From positions 55,323,678 to 55,387,677 of the forward strand of contig OZ023274.1 of the NCBI GenBank assembly GCA_964007475.1: a stretch of 64,000 nucleotides of DNA. Direction: 5' to 3'. The notes under the pieces were generated by a model. The model was given only the letters and a program-made list of their open reading frames with translations. It did no database searches and had not been told where the DNA came from. This document shows positions 12,501 to 20,380 of this stretch, in pieces. Source of the stretch: Hybos culiciformis (Eukaryota > Arthropoda > Insecta > Diptera > Hybotidae). Position 1 is the stretch's first letter, and each line of letters opens with the position of its first letter. Position numbers and translations under genes: made by a program.

Positions 12501-13050
12501 AAACTATATAGTAATTTTTCGCTTTATGTTCACATAAAATTTCAATTTCACCTCTAACTTCAATAATTTCACCACCAAAAGCTTTTAATTTACATTTTGA
12601 ATTAACTAATTTTGGTTCAATTCCATTAAATAATTTTTTTAAATAATTGTAACCTATCAAACAAACTTCAGCACCAGTATCTAGATCACATTCGATTTCT
12701 TTCCATTTATTACCAAATTTCAACTTTAATTTTGCTCTAGGACTATTTTCGACCATTTTATTTCTTATTTTATGAACTTTCATAGTTTCAGATTTTTTAT
12801 CATCATCTGTCGGACCAGTATTGACTGAATGTACATTTTTAGATTTTATCGATTTGTCATTTTTCAACTTTTTGAAACAACATTTTTCAAAATGTCCTGT
12901 TTTATGACACAAATTACATTCTTTCTTAAATGCTGGGCACAGATTTTTTTCAAAAGCGTGATTACCATTGCAAAATTTACATTTAATTTTCGTTTGCTTA
13001 TTTTTATTTACTTTATGAACAGATTTTTCGTTTTTTAGTCTCTGCATCAT
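9574..13050 (-). CDS. pol: Gypsy Pol polyprotein (NC fingers, protease, RT, RNase H, integrase)
   Basis: 1158 residues, uninterrupted. Two zinc knuckles come first (CKFCNGNHAFEKNLC and CNLCHKTGHFEKCC, residues about 24-57). Then a retropepsin active site DTGA (124-127) and the reverse transcriptase with FSTVDAKKSFWQL, LPFGVSSAPELFQ and a catalytic MVDDILIYG, where methionine replaces the usual tyrosine. RNase H follows (ECDSSSTGLGA, YAMIEKELLAIV, KTDHKPL, DALSRA), then the integrase HHCC finger (HSSHSGI..C..C) and catalytic core (SMDIFF, KSDNGTHFVN, NGKAEAAV). It lies one frame (+1) from gag with a 38-nt overlap, so expression probably needs frameshifting; the nucleocapsid fingers sit in pol, not gag. 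All enzymatic domains look complete. Confidence 0.95.
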   Translation of the reverse strand: MMQRLKNEKSVHKVNKNKQTKIKCKFCNGNHAFEKNLCPAFKKECNLCHKTGHFEKCCFKKLKNDKSIKSKNVHSVNTGPTDDDKKSETMKVHKIRNKMVENSPRAKLKLKFGNKWKEIECDLDTGAEVCLIGYNYLKKLFNGIEPKLVNSKCKLKAFGGEIIEVRGEIEILCEHKAKNYYIVFKVVNIEYGALLSENACLTLGFVKYCKKINMSQISEPKDLNGLHMQAEQIVNDFQDVFQGYGKLDGKIELEVDKEIPAIIQKARRIPIHLREKLKEELDQLVKDEIIIKEEQHTDWVSNVLMVEKKNSFRICIDPIPLNKALKRPNWQFSTIEEILPELGKAKIFSTVDAKKSFWQLMLTEESSKLTCFWTPFGRYRWLRLPFGVSSAPELFQRKMSEVINGLKGVENMVDDILIYGTGNTYEEAFADHNNNLRNLLLRCRQKNCKLNKSKLVLCKNSVKFYGFNFTTEGLKADETKIEAIKNMPIPENKQDLHRFLGMINYLSRFIKNLSSESTHLRKLILDKTPWVWLAVEQKEYDKLKSIISNIKTLRYYDPNKPVVLECDSSSTGLGAVMFQDNEVVAYASRTLTKAERNYAMIEKELLAIVFACLRFDQMIVGNCDVIIKTDHKPLIPIFNRPLLKAPKRLQLMLMILQRYNLDVKFVDGKHNIIADALSRATYNRNDKDFNDEINRGNIFKISLHEKYIRSLNLIENLNVTDERIDHIKDETKNDAVFQNLMMYITNGWPKYVRDVNENTKIYFKYKNELSIQDGLIFRNDAILIPSSIRKFLVDKVHSSHSGIENTLNLAKNNLFWPGMSQQIMEKVRTCKVCAKFSSSQPKLPMMTHEIPEYPWQYISMDIFFQKYDGIDRKVLVIVDHYSDMFECDFLKDLTPSSVINVMKRHFARYGISEEVKSDNGTHFVNVAMQNFAKQYNFKHITSSPYHQQGNGKAEAAVKIAKIMMKKANEEKEDFWMMLLHWRNTPNKMKSSPVQRCFSRNTRTSLPAVTKHYQFKIVEKVKNSITTQRSKNKLYYDRKTRDLPELLIGQNVMVQLRPDKDSNWSEGIVSSKKSDRSYMVNVDSIPYRRDRVHIKPMLEERDKTNGTTDTTDEERTPIAQTILSSQPEVGSTPDETVVPNTRPKRTIIFPSKYKDFECT

Positions 13051-13726
13051 GAATATACTTCAATCTTTCATTTGACGCTTCACTAATTCTACATTGTTTA
13101 ATAACATCATCCAATGTCAGTTTATCTGGTTCTTCTTTAAGGAATTTTTTTTTCAGTTGTTCATCTTTGATACCGAAAGCAACACGATCGCGAATCATGA
13201 TTTCCTTAATTTTATCTGTCTCAATTTTCTCAAATTGACATCCATTAGCAGCTTTATTTATTCTAATTAAATATTGGTCAAATGTTTCATTATTTAACTG
13301 ACTACAGGTGTGAAATATCCAACGTTCATATATAGCATGTTTCTGAAAAATAATTTTTTCTTCGATTTTTTTGATTAACGTCTCAGGATTTGCCTTATCA
13401 ACATCCGACAACCCAAAATTGTTATACTTCAACTTGGCAGCATCACCAATCATTGACCATAGAATATTAACCTTTTGACTGTTTCTTTCTTCATCCCATT
13501 TGTCCATACCTGTTGCAATTTGATAGGTTTCCCAATTGGATTTAAACAATTCAAAATTTTCTCTCGTCAACTCTTCCTTATCAACTTGGAGTAGCTTTGG
13601 AAAGGGAACTACAGCATTTTCTGTTGTCTTAATTGAATTTTTAATCGCCATATTAGCCATTTGTTCCTGCATTTTGGAAATCATATTCATCTGCGCCTTC
13701 AAAAATTGTTCTAACTGAGTCTCCAT
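13013..13726 (-). CDS. gag: Gypsy Gag (capsid region)
   Basis: 237 residues without stops, starting METQLEQFLKAQMNMI, about 200 nt after the primer-binding site. It contains the retrotransposon gag pattern of helices with W.TYQIATGMDKWDEER, LWSMIGDAAKLKYNNF and ETFDQYLIRINKAANGC, followed by RDRVAFGIKDEQLKKKFL. It has no zinc knuckle: the CCHC motifs are encoded at the start of the overlapping pol frame, so a Gag with nucleic-acid binding would need a frameshift product. Confidence 0.9.
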   Translation of the reverse strand: METQLEQFLKAQMNMISKMQEQMANMAIKNSIKTTENAVVPFPKLLQVDKEELTRENFELFKSNWETYQIATGMDKWDEERNSQKVNILWSMIGDAAKLKYNNFGLSDVDKANPETLIKKIEEKIIFQKHAIYERWIFHTCSQLNNETFDQYLIRINKAANGCQFEKIETDKIKEIMIRDRVAFGIKDEQLKKKFLKEEPDKLTLDDVIKQCRISEASNERLKYIHDAETKKRKICS

Positions 13727-13926
13727 ATTATTCTTTGTTAAATCAACCTAAAACTTAATCCACTTACCAACAGAACCAACAAAAGCTTTCACCGAACAAT
13801 TAGCAAAAAAATCTATTTTTTTTTTTTTTTTCGGCAGCGGCAGGTGACGGCAGCAACAACAATCAATCCTTAACAATCAAAAAATTTCCACAAAAACAGC
13901 AAACTCTATCCAATAAAATCTTTATA

Positions 13927-13938
13927 CACCTGACACCA
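13927..13938 (-). other. Primer-binding site
   Basis: Minus-strand TGGTGTCAGGTG starts directly after the 5' LTR and begins with TGG, complementary to a tRNA CCA end. The second gypsy element has the same 12 bases at 24988-24999, so both appear to use the same tRNA primer. Confidence 0.85.
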
Positions 13939-14141
13939 TTTAATAAATCTAGTTTATTTTGAAATAAAACTCTTTTAGTTTTAATAATTAATAGATATTT
14001 ATTGAATTTAATTCTTGTCAAAACCCGCTTCTTCTTCTTAAAACAAAATGGATCCTAACCGTCTACTCTATAGATCATTATTTTAAATCTCAACTATTAA
14101 TGTGTTAGTGATCACCATATACTTAATACTAATATATAACA
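13939..14141 (-). repeat. 5' LTR of the first gypsy element
   Basis: 203 bp, the same as the 3' LTR except one base at the inner end. Followed on the minus strand by the primer-binding site. Confidence 0.95.
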
Positions 14142-15035
14142 GTTTTTTTTTGATTTGACAATTAGAATGACAGAACTTGAATTTCAAATTTTTTTAGTTG
14201 TTGTGAATTTCAAATACACGCTCTGAGGCGTGTATTTGAAATTCACAACAACAAAAAAAAATTTGAAATTTTACACTAACAAAATACATTAGGAATTTGA
14301 AATTCAGAATTTGAAATTATTAAATTTTTTTAAGGGTGAAGCACTAATGTTATTTTTTCCTTATTTTTGTTTATATAGTTTATTTTCATTAATAAATTAA
14401 GTTAAAACGTACTCTCCTCTATGATTAATGGAAATAAAATTGCAATTATGAATATTTATTATTCACATCAAGAAAAAAAAATTATTATTTTCACAAATTG
14501 TTAACTATTGTATTCATTTTTACTCGAAAATTTGATGTTTATTTTTTTTTTTGGAACATCATTGCAAACAAAAACTTGACCCCCTAGCTTTTTCTCTTTC
14601 TTTATGAAAAAAGAAAGGGACGAAAAATTCAAAGGCCATTCTTGATTTATAATTTCTTTGGTGTGAACACGATTATGAACGAAAACAAAAAAAGTAAACA
14701 ACATGAAAGCAAACAAAATAAAAATATATAATAATAATATATAATAAAATATATAATAAAATATATAAAATGAATATTATTTGCTACTCAAATTTTTTTT
14801 GTTTTGTAAACAAAGAAAATATGTCAAAAATAAAAGTCAAAAATAACTAGGAATGAGTGGAAATGGAAATGGGATGGTAAAAAACTATAAACTCATTCCT
14901 GAAATTTTTCATGATTTTCGATAATCATGATTTCCGATGACACTTTTTTTGTATGAGCAAATCATGAAGAAAAGAATGATAATCACAAAAAGTAAGATTA
15001 TCATGATAAGGTTTCATTGTCTGAACAAGGCATTA

Positions 15036-15369
15036 CCTTTTCTTTTTCGTTCTTAAAACAAAAGGACAGCCAAAATAAAATACCATACAAATGTATGAAA
15101 AAAATTACTGCATATGCAGTAATGTTGATACTGGGAAAGTCTAAAAAAAAATTTGCGCTTTTTTTCTATCAAATATATTTTGTAAATGACACTGTGCTTG
15201 GTGCCAGAAAATTTTATTATTTGGTACACAAAACAAAAGCCTAATGGTAATGGACAGCAAAAACAGTTTAACTTTTTTGTCTAATAAAACTCTATACAAA
15301 ACTTAGCTCAGAAAATTTTACAAAATTTTACTGCATATGCAGTAGTATGCGTGCATTTTGATGTCCCTG
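15036..15369. other. AT-rich spacer with two identical palindromes
   Basis: No gene seen. ATTACTGCATATGCAGTAAT at 15104-15123 is a perfect 20-bp palindrome; its 16-bp core TACTGCATATGCAGTA recurs at 15329-15344, and a decayed form (ACTGCATAAGCAGT) at about 15684-15697. Confidence 0.6.
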
Positions 15370-15663
15370 AAGTTAGCCCCGCCATTTTGAGGTTTCTGAA
15401 AATCCTTTTTGTGCTGAGTTGTGCTATGTTTGTGCTAGCTACGTTGTGCCGAAGTTTTTTTTTGAAAAATATTGAAAATTGGCGAAGATAGAGCAACTGG
15501 TTTTTTAAAAAAAAGTTAGCCTCGCAATTTAATTTTTAATTTTTGTTGTGCTGGGTTGTGCTCAATTTGTGCTGGCTCAAAATTGCGGCACAGCGTAGCA
15601 CAGACATAGCACAAGTCAGCACAAAAAGGATTTTCAGAAACTACAAAATGGCGGCGCTAACTT
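15370..15663. mobile_element. MITE with about 80-bp TIRs
   Basis: The left end AAGTTAGCCCCGCCATTTTG and the right end (complement AAGTTAGCGCCGCCATTTTG) match inward for about 80 bp, including CTGAAAATCCTTTTTGTGCT and several TTGTGCT words. About 294 bp, no coding. A target duplication was not clear. Confidence 0.75.
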
Positions 15664-15970
15664 TTGGGAGAAAATGCGATTACACTGCATAAGCAGTAAA
15701 TATCCGTCAAAGCGATATGTACGAGAAGTTATACACTTTTTTCAGCGAACCTTGTACACTTTATCGCATGCGAGAAAATTAAAAAATGAAATTATTATTT
15801 TTTATCGCATGCGACAAGATTTAAAAATTATTAATTTATAAACGCGTTTTAAGACTTTATAAATCAATAAAATTAATTAAAATAATTAATTTTTGATTAT
15901 TCTACATCAAAGAAAAAAAAAATTCTTTAGTGGAAAAAGCAGTTTCTTCGTAATAAAATATTGTACTGTG

Positions 15971-17110
15971 CACATAAATCTTTGGTGGATGGTCACTTCC
16001 AGAAGAGAACCATCAACACCGCTTGGTGTGAAGTTGGGGTAGGGTATCCACCAAAGTTCCCCCATACCGGCGTCCACCTAAAGTCCGACACTTCTTCAGA
16101 ATGACCCATTTAAAAATTTTTTATTTTACATAAACCTTCGGTGGATGGGTACTTCCAGAAGAGAACCATCCACCTTCGGTGGATGGGCACTTCCAGGAGA
16201 GAACCATCCACGCCGCTTGGTGTGAAATTGAGGCAGGGTATCCACCAAAGTTCCCCCATACCGGCGTCCACCTAAAGTCCGACACTTCTTCAGAATGACC
16301 CATTTAAATTTTTTTTTTTTTACATAAACCTTCGGTGGATGGGTACTTCCAGAACAGAACCATCCACGCCGCTTGGTGTGAAGTTGGGGTAGAGTATCCA
16401 CCAAAGTTCCTTCATACCGGCTTCCACCTAAAGTCCGACACTTCTTCAGAATGACCCATTGTAAAAAATTTTATTTTTAAATAAATCTTCGGTGGATGGT
16501 CACTTCCAGAATAAACCTTCGGTGGATGGACACTTCCAGGAGAGACCCATCCATGCCGCTTGGTGTGAAGTTGGGGCAGGGTATCCACCAAAGTTCCCCC
16601 ATACCGGCGTCCACCTAAAGTCCGACACTTCTTCAGAATGACCCATTTAAAATTTTTTTATTTTTACATAAACCTTCGGTGGATGGGCACTTCCAGGAGA
16701 GACCCATCCATGCCGCTTAGTGTGAAGTTGGGGCAGGGTATCCACCAAAGTTTCCCCATACCGGCGTCCACCTAATTTCCGATACTTCTTCAGAATGACT
16801 CATTTAAAAATTTTTTATTTTTACATAAACCTTCGGTGGATGGGCACTTCCAGGAGAGAACCATCCATGCCGCTTGGTGTGAAGTTGAAGTAGAGTATCC
16901 ACCAAAGTTCCTTCATACCGGCTTCCACCTAAAGTCCGACACTTCTTCAGAATGACCCATTGTAAAAATTTTTATTTTTAAAAAAATCTTCGGTGGATGG
17001 TCACTTCCAGAAGAGAACCATCCACGCCGCTTGGTGTGAAGTTGGGGCAGGGTATCCACCAAAGTTCCCGCATACCGGCGTCCACCTAAAGTCCGACACT
17101 TCTTCAGAAT
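15971..17110. repeat. Left-arm minisatellite, about 7 units of 155-190 bp
   Basis: Each unit holds CCTTCGGTGGATGG, GCCGCTTGGTGTGAAGTTGG, GGTATCCACCAAAGTTCC, ATACCGGCGTCCACC and GACACTTCTTCAGAATGA. Two units carry a partial internal duplication (near 16172 and 16508). Confidence 0.9.
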
Positions 17111-17248
17111 GATTTTGTTGGGTCAAAGAAAAATAAAAATTAATACTTATCTTTGAAATCTTTTTCTTCTTTATTTAATTTTAACATCTAAAGAAATAAA
17201 ATTTATTTTCATTTTACTAAGTTAAGTTCAAATCTTTGTGTAATATAT

Positions 17249-17993
17249 GGGGGTTGGACATTTGTCCGCGGGACATTTGTCCGCGATTTGTTTTTGTATC
17301 CCGGACATTTGTCCGCGATTCGAAATGACTTTTGTCCGCCGCGGACAAATGTCATTTGGCAAAATGTCATTTGACCGCCATAAAAATTAATCGCGGACAA
17401 ATGACATTCTGCAAAATGACATTTGTCCGCTAAATATCTGAAAAATCAATCACGGACAAATGACATTTTGAAAAATGACATTTTTCCGCTAAAAATTTGA
17501 AGCTAAAGTGCAGATGACGTGAACCACTCAGAATCGGCACAACGAGAGGGTGGTGGGGGGCAGCGCCGCAAATCCCACTGACCAACCACCAGTCCACCCG
17601 CCCACCCGCTGCCACTCACCAACCCTATCGTTGTCCGTGATTGATTATTCAAATTTTTATCGGACAAATGTCATTTTGCAAAATGAAATGTGTCGATGTT
17701 TATCAAACCGCGTCTATTCCATTTTTTTTTTTAAATTTAAAAATAGCGATTGATTTTTGAGATTTTTAGCGGACAAATGTAATTTTTCAAAATGTTTTTT
17801 TTCCGCGATTGATTTTTCAGATATTTAGCGGACAAATGTCATTTTGAAAAATGTTATTTGTCCGCATTTTGCCAAATGACATTTGTCCGCGGCGGACAAA
17901 AGTTATTTCGAATCGCGGACAAATGTAATTTTCATGTCCGCGACACAAAACCAAATCGCGGACAAATGTCCCGCGGACAAATGGCCAACCCTC
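17249..17993. mobile_element. GGACAAATG palindrome-array element, copy in foldback centre
   Basis: Begins GGGGGTTGGACATTTG and ends with a decayed complement of the same (CCAACCCTC). The interior repeats GCGGACAAATG..CATTTGTCCGC palindromes and holds part of the GC-rich hairpin (about 17545-17610). It sits exactly between the two foldback arms; flanking TAATATAT / ATATATTA is itself palindromic, so its 8-bp duplication cannot be read separately. Confidence 0.8.
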
Positions 17994-18121
17994 ATATATT
18001 ACACAATGATTTGAACTTAACTTAGTAAAATAAAAATAAATTTTATTTATTTAGATGTTAAAATTAAATGAAGAAGAAAAAGATTTCAAAGATAAGTATT
18101 AATTTTTATTTTTCTTTGACC

Positions 18122-19362
18122 CAACAAAATCATTCTGAAGAAGTGTCGGACTTTAGGTGGACGCCGGTATGGGGGAACTTTGGTGGATACCCTGCCCCAA
18201 CTTCACACCAAGCGGCGTGGATGGTTCTCTCCTGGAAGTGCCCATCCACCGAAGGTTTATGTAAAAATAAAAAAATTTTAAATAGGTCATTCTGAAGAAG
18301 TGTCGGACTTTAGGTGGACGCCGGTATGGGGGAACTTTGGTGGATACCCTGCCCCAACTTCACACCAAGCGGCATGGATGGTTCTCTCCTGGAAGTGCCC
18401 ATCCACCGAAGGTTTATGTAAAAATAAAAAATTTTTAAATGGGTCATTCTGAAGAAGTATCGGACTTTAGGTGGACGCCGGTATGGGGAAACTTTGGTGG
18501 ATACCCTGCCCCAACTTCACACCAAGCGGCATGGATGGGTCTCTCCTGGAAGTGCCCATCCACCGAAGGTTTATGTAAAAATAAAAAAATTTTAAATGGG
18601 TCATTCTGAAGAAGTGTCGGACTTTAGGTGGACGCCGGTATGGGGGAACTTTGGTGGATACCCTGCCCCAACTTCACACCAAGCGGCATGGATGGGTCTC
18701 TCCTGGAAGTGCCCATCCACCGAAGGTTTATGTAAAAATAAAAAAATTTTAAATGGGTCATTCTGAAGAAGTGTCGGACTTTAGGTGGACGCCGGTATGG
18801 GGGAACTTTGGTGGATACACTGCCCCAACTTCACACCAAGCGGCATGGATGGTTCTCTCCTGGAAGTGCCCATCCACCGAAGGTTTATGTAAAAATAAAA
18901 AATTTTTAAATGGGTCATTCTGAAGAAGTATCGGACTTTAGGTGGACGCCGGTATGGGGAAACTTTGGTGGATACCCTGCCCCAACTTCACACCAAGCGG
19001 CATGGATGGTTCTCTCCTGGAAGTGCCCATCCACCGAAGGTTTATGTAAAAATAAAAAAATTTTAAATGGGTCATTCTGAAGAAGTGTCGGACTTTAGGT
19101 GGACGCCGGTATGGGGGAACTTTGGTGGATACCCTACCCCAACTTCACACCAAGCGGCATGGATGGTCCTCTCCTGGAAGTGCCCATCCACCGAAGGTTT
19201 ATGTAAAAATAAAAAATTTTTAAATGGGTCATTCTGAAGAAGTGTCGGACTTTAGGTGGACGCCGGTATGGAGGAACTTTGGTGGATACCCTGCCACAAC
19301 TTCACACCAAGCGGCATGAATGGTTCTCTCCTGGAAGTGCCCATCCACCGAAGGTTTATGTG
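18122..19362. repeat. Right-arm minisatellite, 8 units of about 156 bp
   Basis: Inverted counterpart of the left-arm array: units start GTCATTCTGAAGAAGTGTCGG and end CCATCCACCGAAGGTTTATG. More regular than the left arm (nearly constant 156-bp period). Confidence 0.9.
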
Positions 19363-19614
19363 CACAGTACAATATTTTATTAAGAAGAAACTACTTTTTC
19401 CACTAAAGAATTAATTTTTTTTTGATGCAGAATAATCAAAAATTAATTATTTTAATTAATTTTATTGATTTAAAGCCTTAAAACGCGTTTAAAAATTAAT
19501 TATTTTTAAATCTTGTCGCATGCGATAAAAAATAATAATTTCATTTTTGAATTTTCTCGCATGCGATAAAGTGTACAAGGTTCGTACATCAAAGCGATAT
19601 CATTATATTGATTC

Positions 19615-19690
19615 CATTAGTTTTGATTTTCAGAAACCCGGTTTAACACGGGAGTGCCGAACTTTGCCTTCCGCCCATCCCTAATTTTAT
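19615..19690 (-). mobile_element. 3' end fragment of the Helitron-like repeat
   Basis: On the minus strand, GGGATGGGCGGAAGGC is followed by CGGCACTCCCGTGTTAAACC and GGGTTTCTG. The same order (GGAAGG minisatellite, then GCACTCCC..GTGAAACCGGGT) is seen at the end of the 49834-50549 repeat, so this is a truncated copy. Confidence 0.55.
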
Positions 19691-20092
19691 TCTGCCTAAT
19701 GACTTGTATAAATTCCAATGTCGCTATAATATGAGAAAACCAAGAAATAACAATAAAACTTGGGAGTGGCTACAGTTACGGCAACCGTAACTTAGTTTTT
19801 TTTTTTAACAGTTACGGTTAACGTAACTTATTTTTTTTTTTAACAGTTACGGTTAACGTAACTTATTTTTTTTTTTTAAAGTTACGGCAATTTTTTTTTT
19901 TTTTTTTTTTTTCGAAAAAAAAAAATTTTTTATTTAATTTTCTTTTTTTTTTCTTTTTTTTTTTGTCTTAACCCTTTCTTCGGGTTCTTTAGCATTTCAT
20001 TCTACCACTCTACCTCTCGGCTACAGTATTAAAATTATAAACGTGTTCAAAATAAAAAATATAAATTATGTGTACTTATGAAAGTTATTGAC

Positions 20093-20327
20093 TGTATTAT
20101 TTTTGAGCGTCTTCTTTATTATGTTGGGATATAAATAAATCCACTAGTTTAGTTATAAAATAGTTTTTATTTATTTCAATTTTAATTTTATAAAAAAGTA
20201 GTTTTAATTCAAACATTTCATTCAAAGTACAACAACATTATTTTGACACTTCCAAATTACATCTGAAATCTGAATTACATAAGAGTTTTCATTCTCTTAG
20301 AAATATAAGTGTTACCATTATATTACA
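20093..20327 (-). repeat. 3' LTR of the second gypsy element
   Basis: 235 bp, minus-strand TGTAATATAATGG to AATAATACA; two substitutions against the other LTR. Confidence 0.9.
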
Positions 20328-20380
20328 CGCTTACATTTTTTTTTTTTTTTTTTTTAAATAGTTTTATTAAAAGAATTAAA

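Larger units (their letters stand above)
9350..14141 (-). mobile_element. Ty3/gypsy LTR retrotransposon, apparently intact
   Basis: The element is 4.79 kb, in minus orientation, with 203-bp LTRs, a primer-binding site directly after the 5' LTR, a purine tract before the 3' LTR, and gag and pol frames without internal stops. GTTTT flanks both sides (9345-9349 and 14142-14146), a 5-bp duplication. The insertion site is the poly-T stretch of the AGTGCTTCACCC element; copies B and C of that element show the unoccupied site. The LTRs differ by one base at an end, so the insertion is very recent. No env-like frame is present. Confidence 0.95.
9075..14345. mobile_element. AGTGCTTCACCC-family TIR element, copy A
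   Basis: The termini AGTGCTTCACCCTTAAAAA are inverted repeats with AAT on both outer sides (3-bp duplication). The core matches copy B (29381-30997) and copy C (39533-39966): a GGATTTTCT..CCCTAAATTTAGAGG block, then a central hairpin with 19-bp arms (GTGAATTTCAAATACACGC, 6-nt loop TCTGAG). The gypsy element 9350-14141 is inserted in it; the empty element would be about 480 bp. No coding capacity. Confidence 0.82.
8262..15032. mobile_element. Large TIR element interrupted by a nested element
   Basis: The ends are TGCCTTGTTCAGACAA (left) and its exact complement (right). TTA flanks both sides (8259-8261 and 15033-15035), a 3-bp duplication. Further in, both arms share CACCAAAGAAAT..AA.TCAAGAATGGCC and GTTTGCAATGATGTTCC blocks in inverted orientation. 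Without the nested 5.3 kb insertion at 9075-14345 it is about 1.5 kb. The 3-bp TTA duplication would suit PIF/Harbinger, but no transposase was recognised. A similar TIR (TGCCTTGTTCACAC) marks the element at 47689-49155. Confidence 0.65.
15718..19588. mobile_element. Foldback element, 3.9 kb palindrome, 11-bp TSD
   Basis: Left and right arms of about 1.5-1.6 kb are inverted copies throughout: an outer region with GAACCTTGTACAC and TTATCGCATGCGA words, a minisatellite, and an inner region with TTACTAAGTTAAGTTCAAAT. The extreme ends share TGTACGA. TCAAAGCGATA flanks both sides (15707-15717 and 19589-19599), an 11-bp duplication. No transposase frame exists; reading frames in the arms are repeat translations. 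The architecture equals Drosophila FB or Galileo-type foldback elements; the superfamily is not determined, although a 9-11 bp duplication would suit MULEs. Confidence 0.88.

Noticed and set aside
16126..16404. Open frames in the foldback arms
   Set aside because: Produced by the 156-bp minisatellite; the same words recur in each unit and in the inverted arm.
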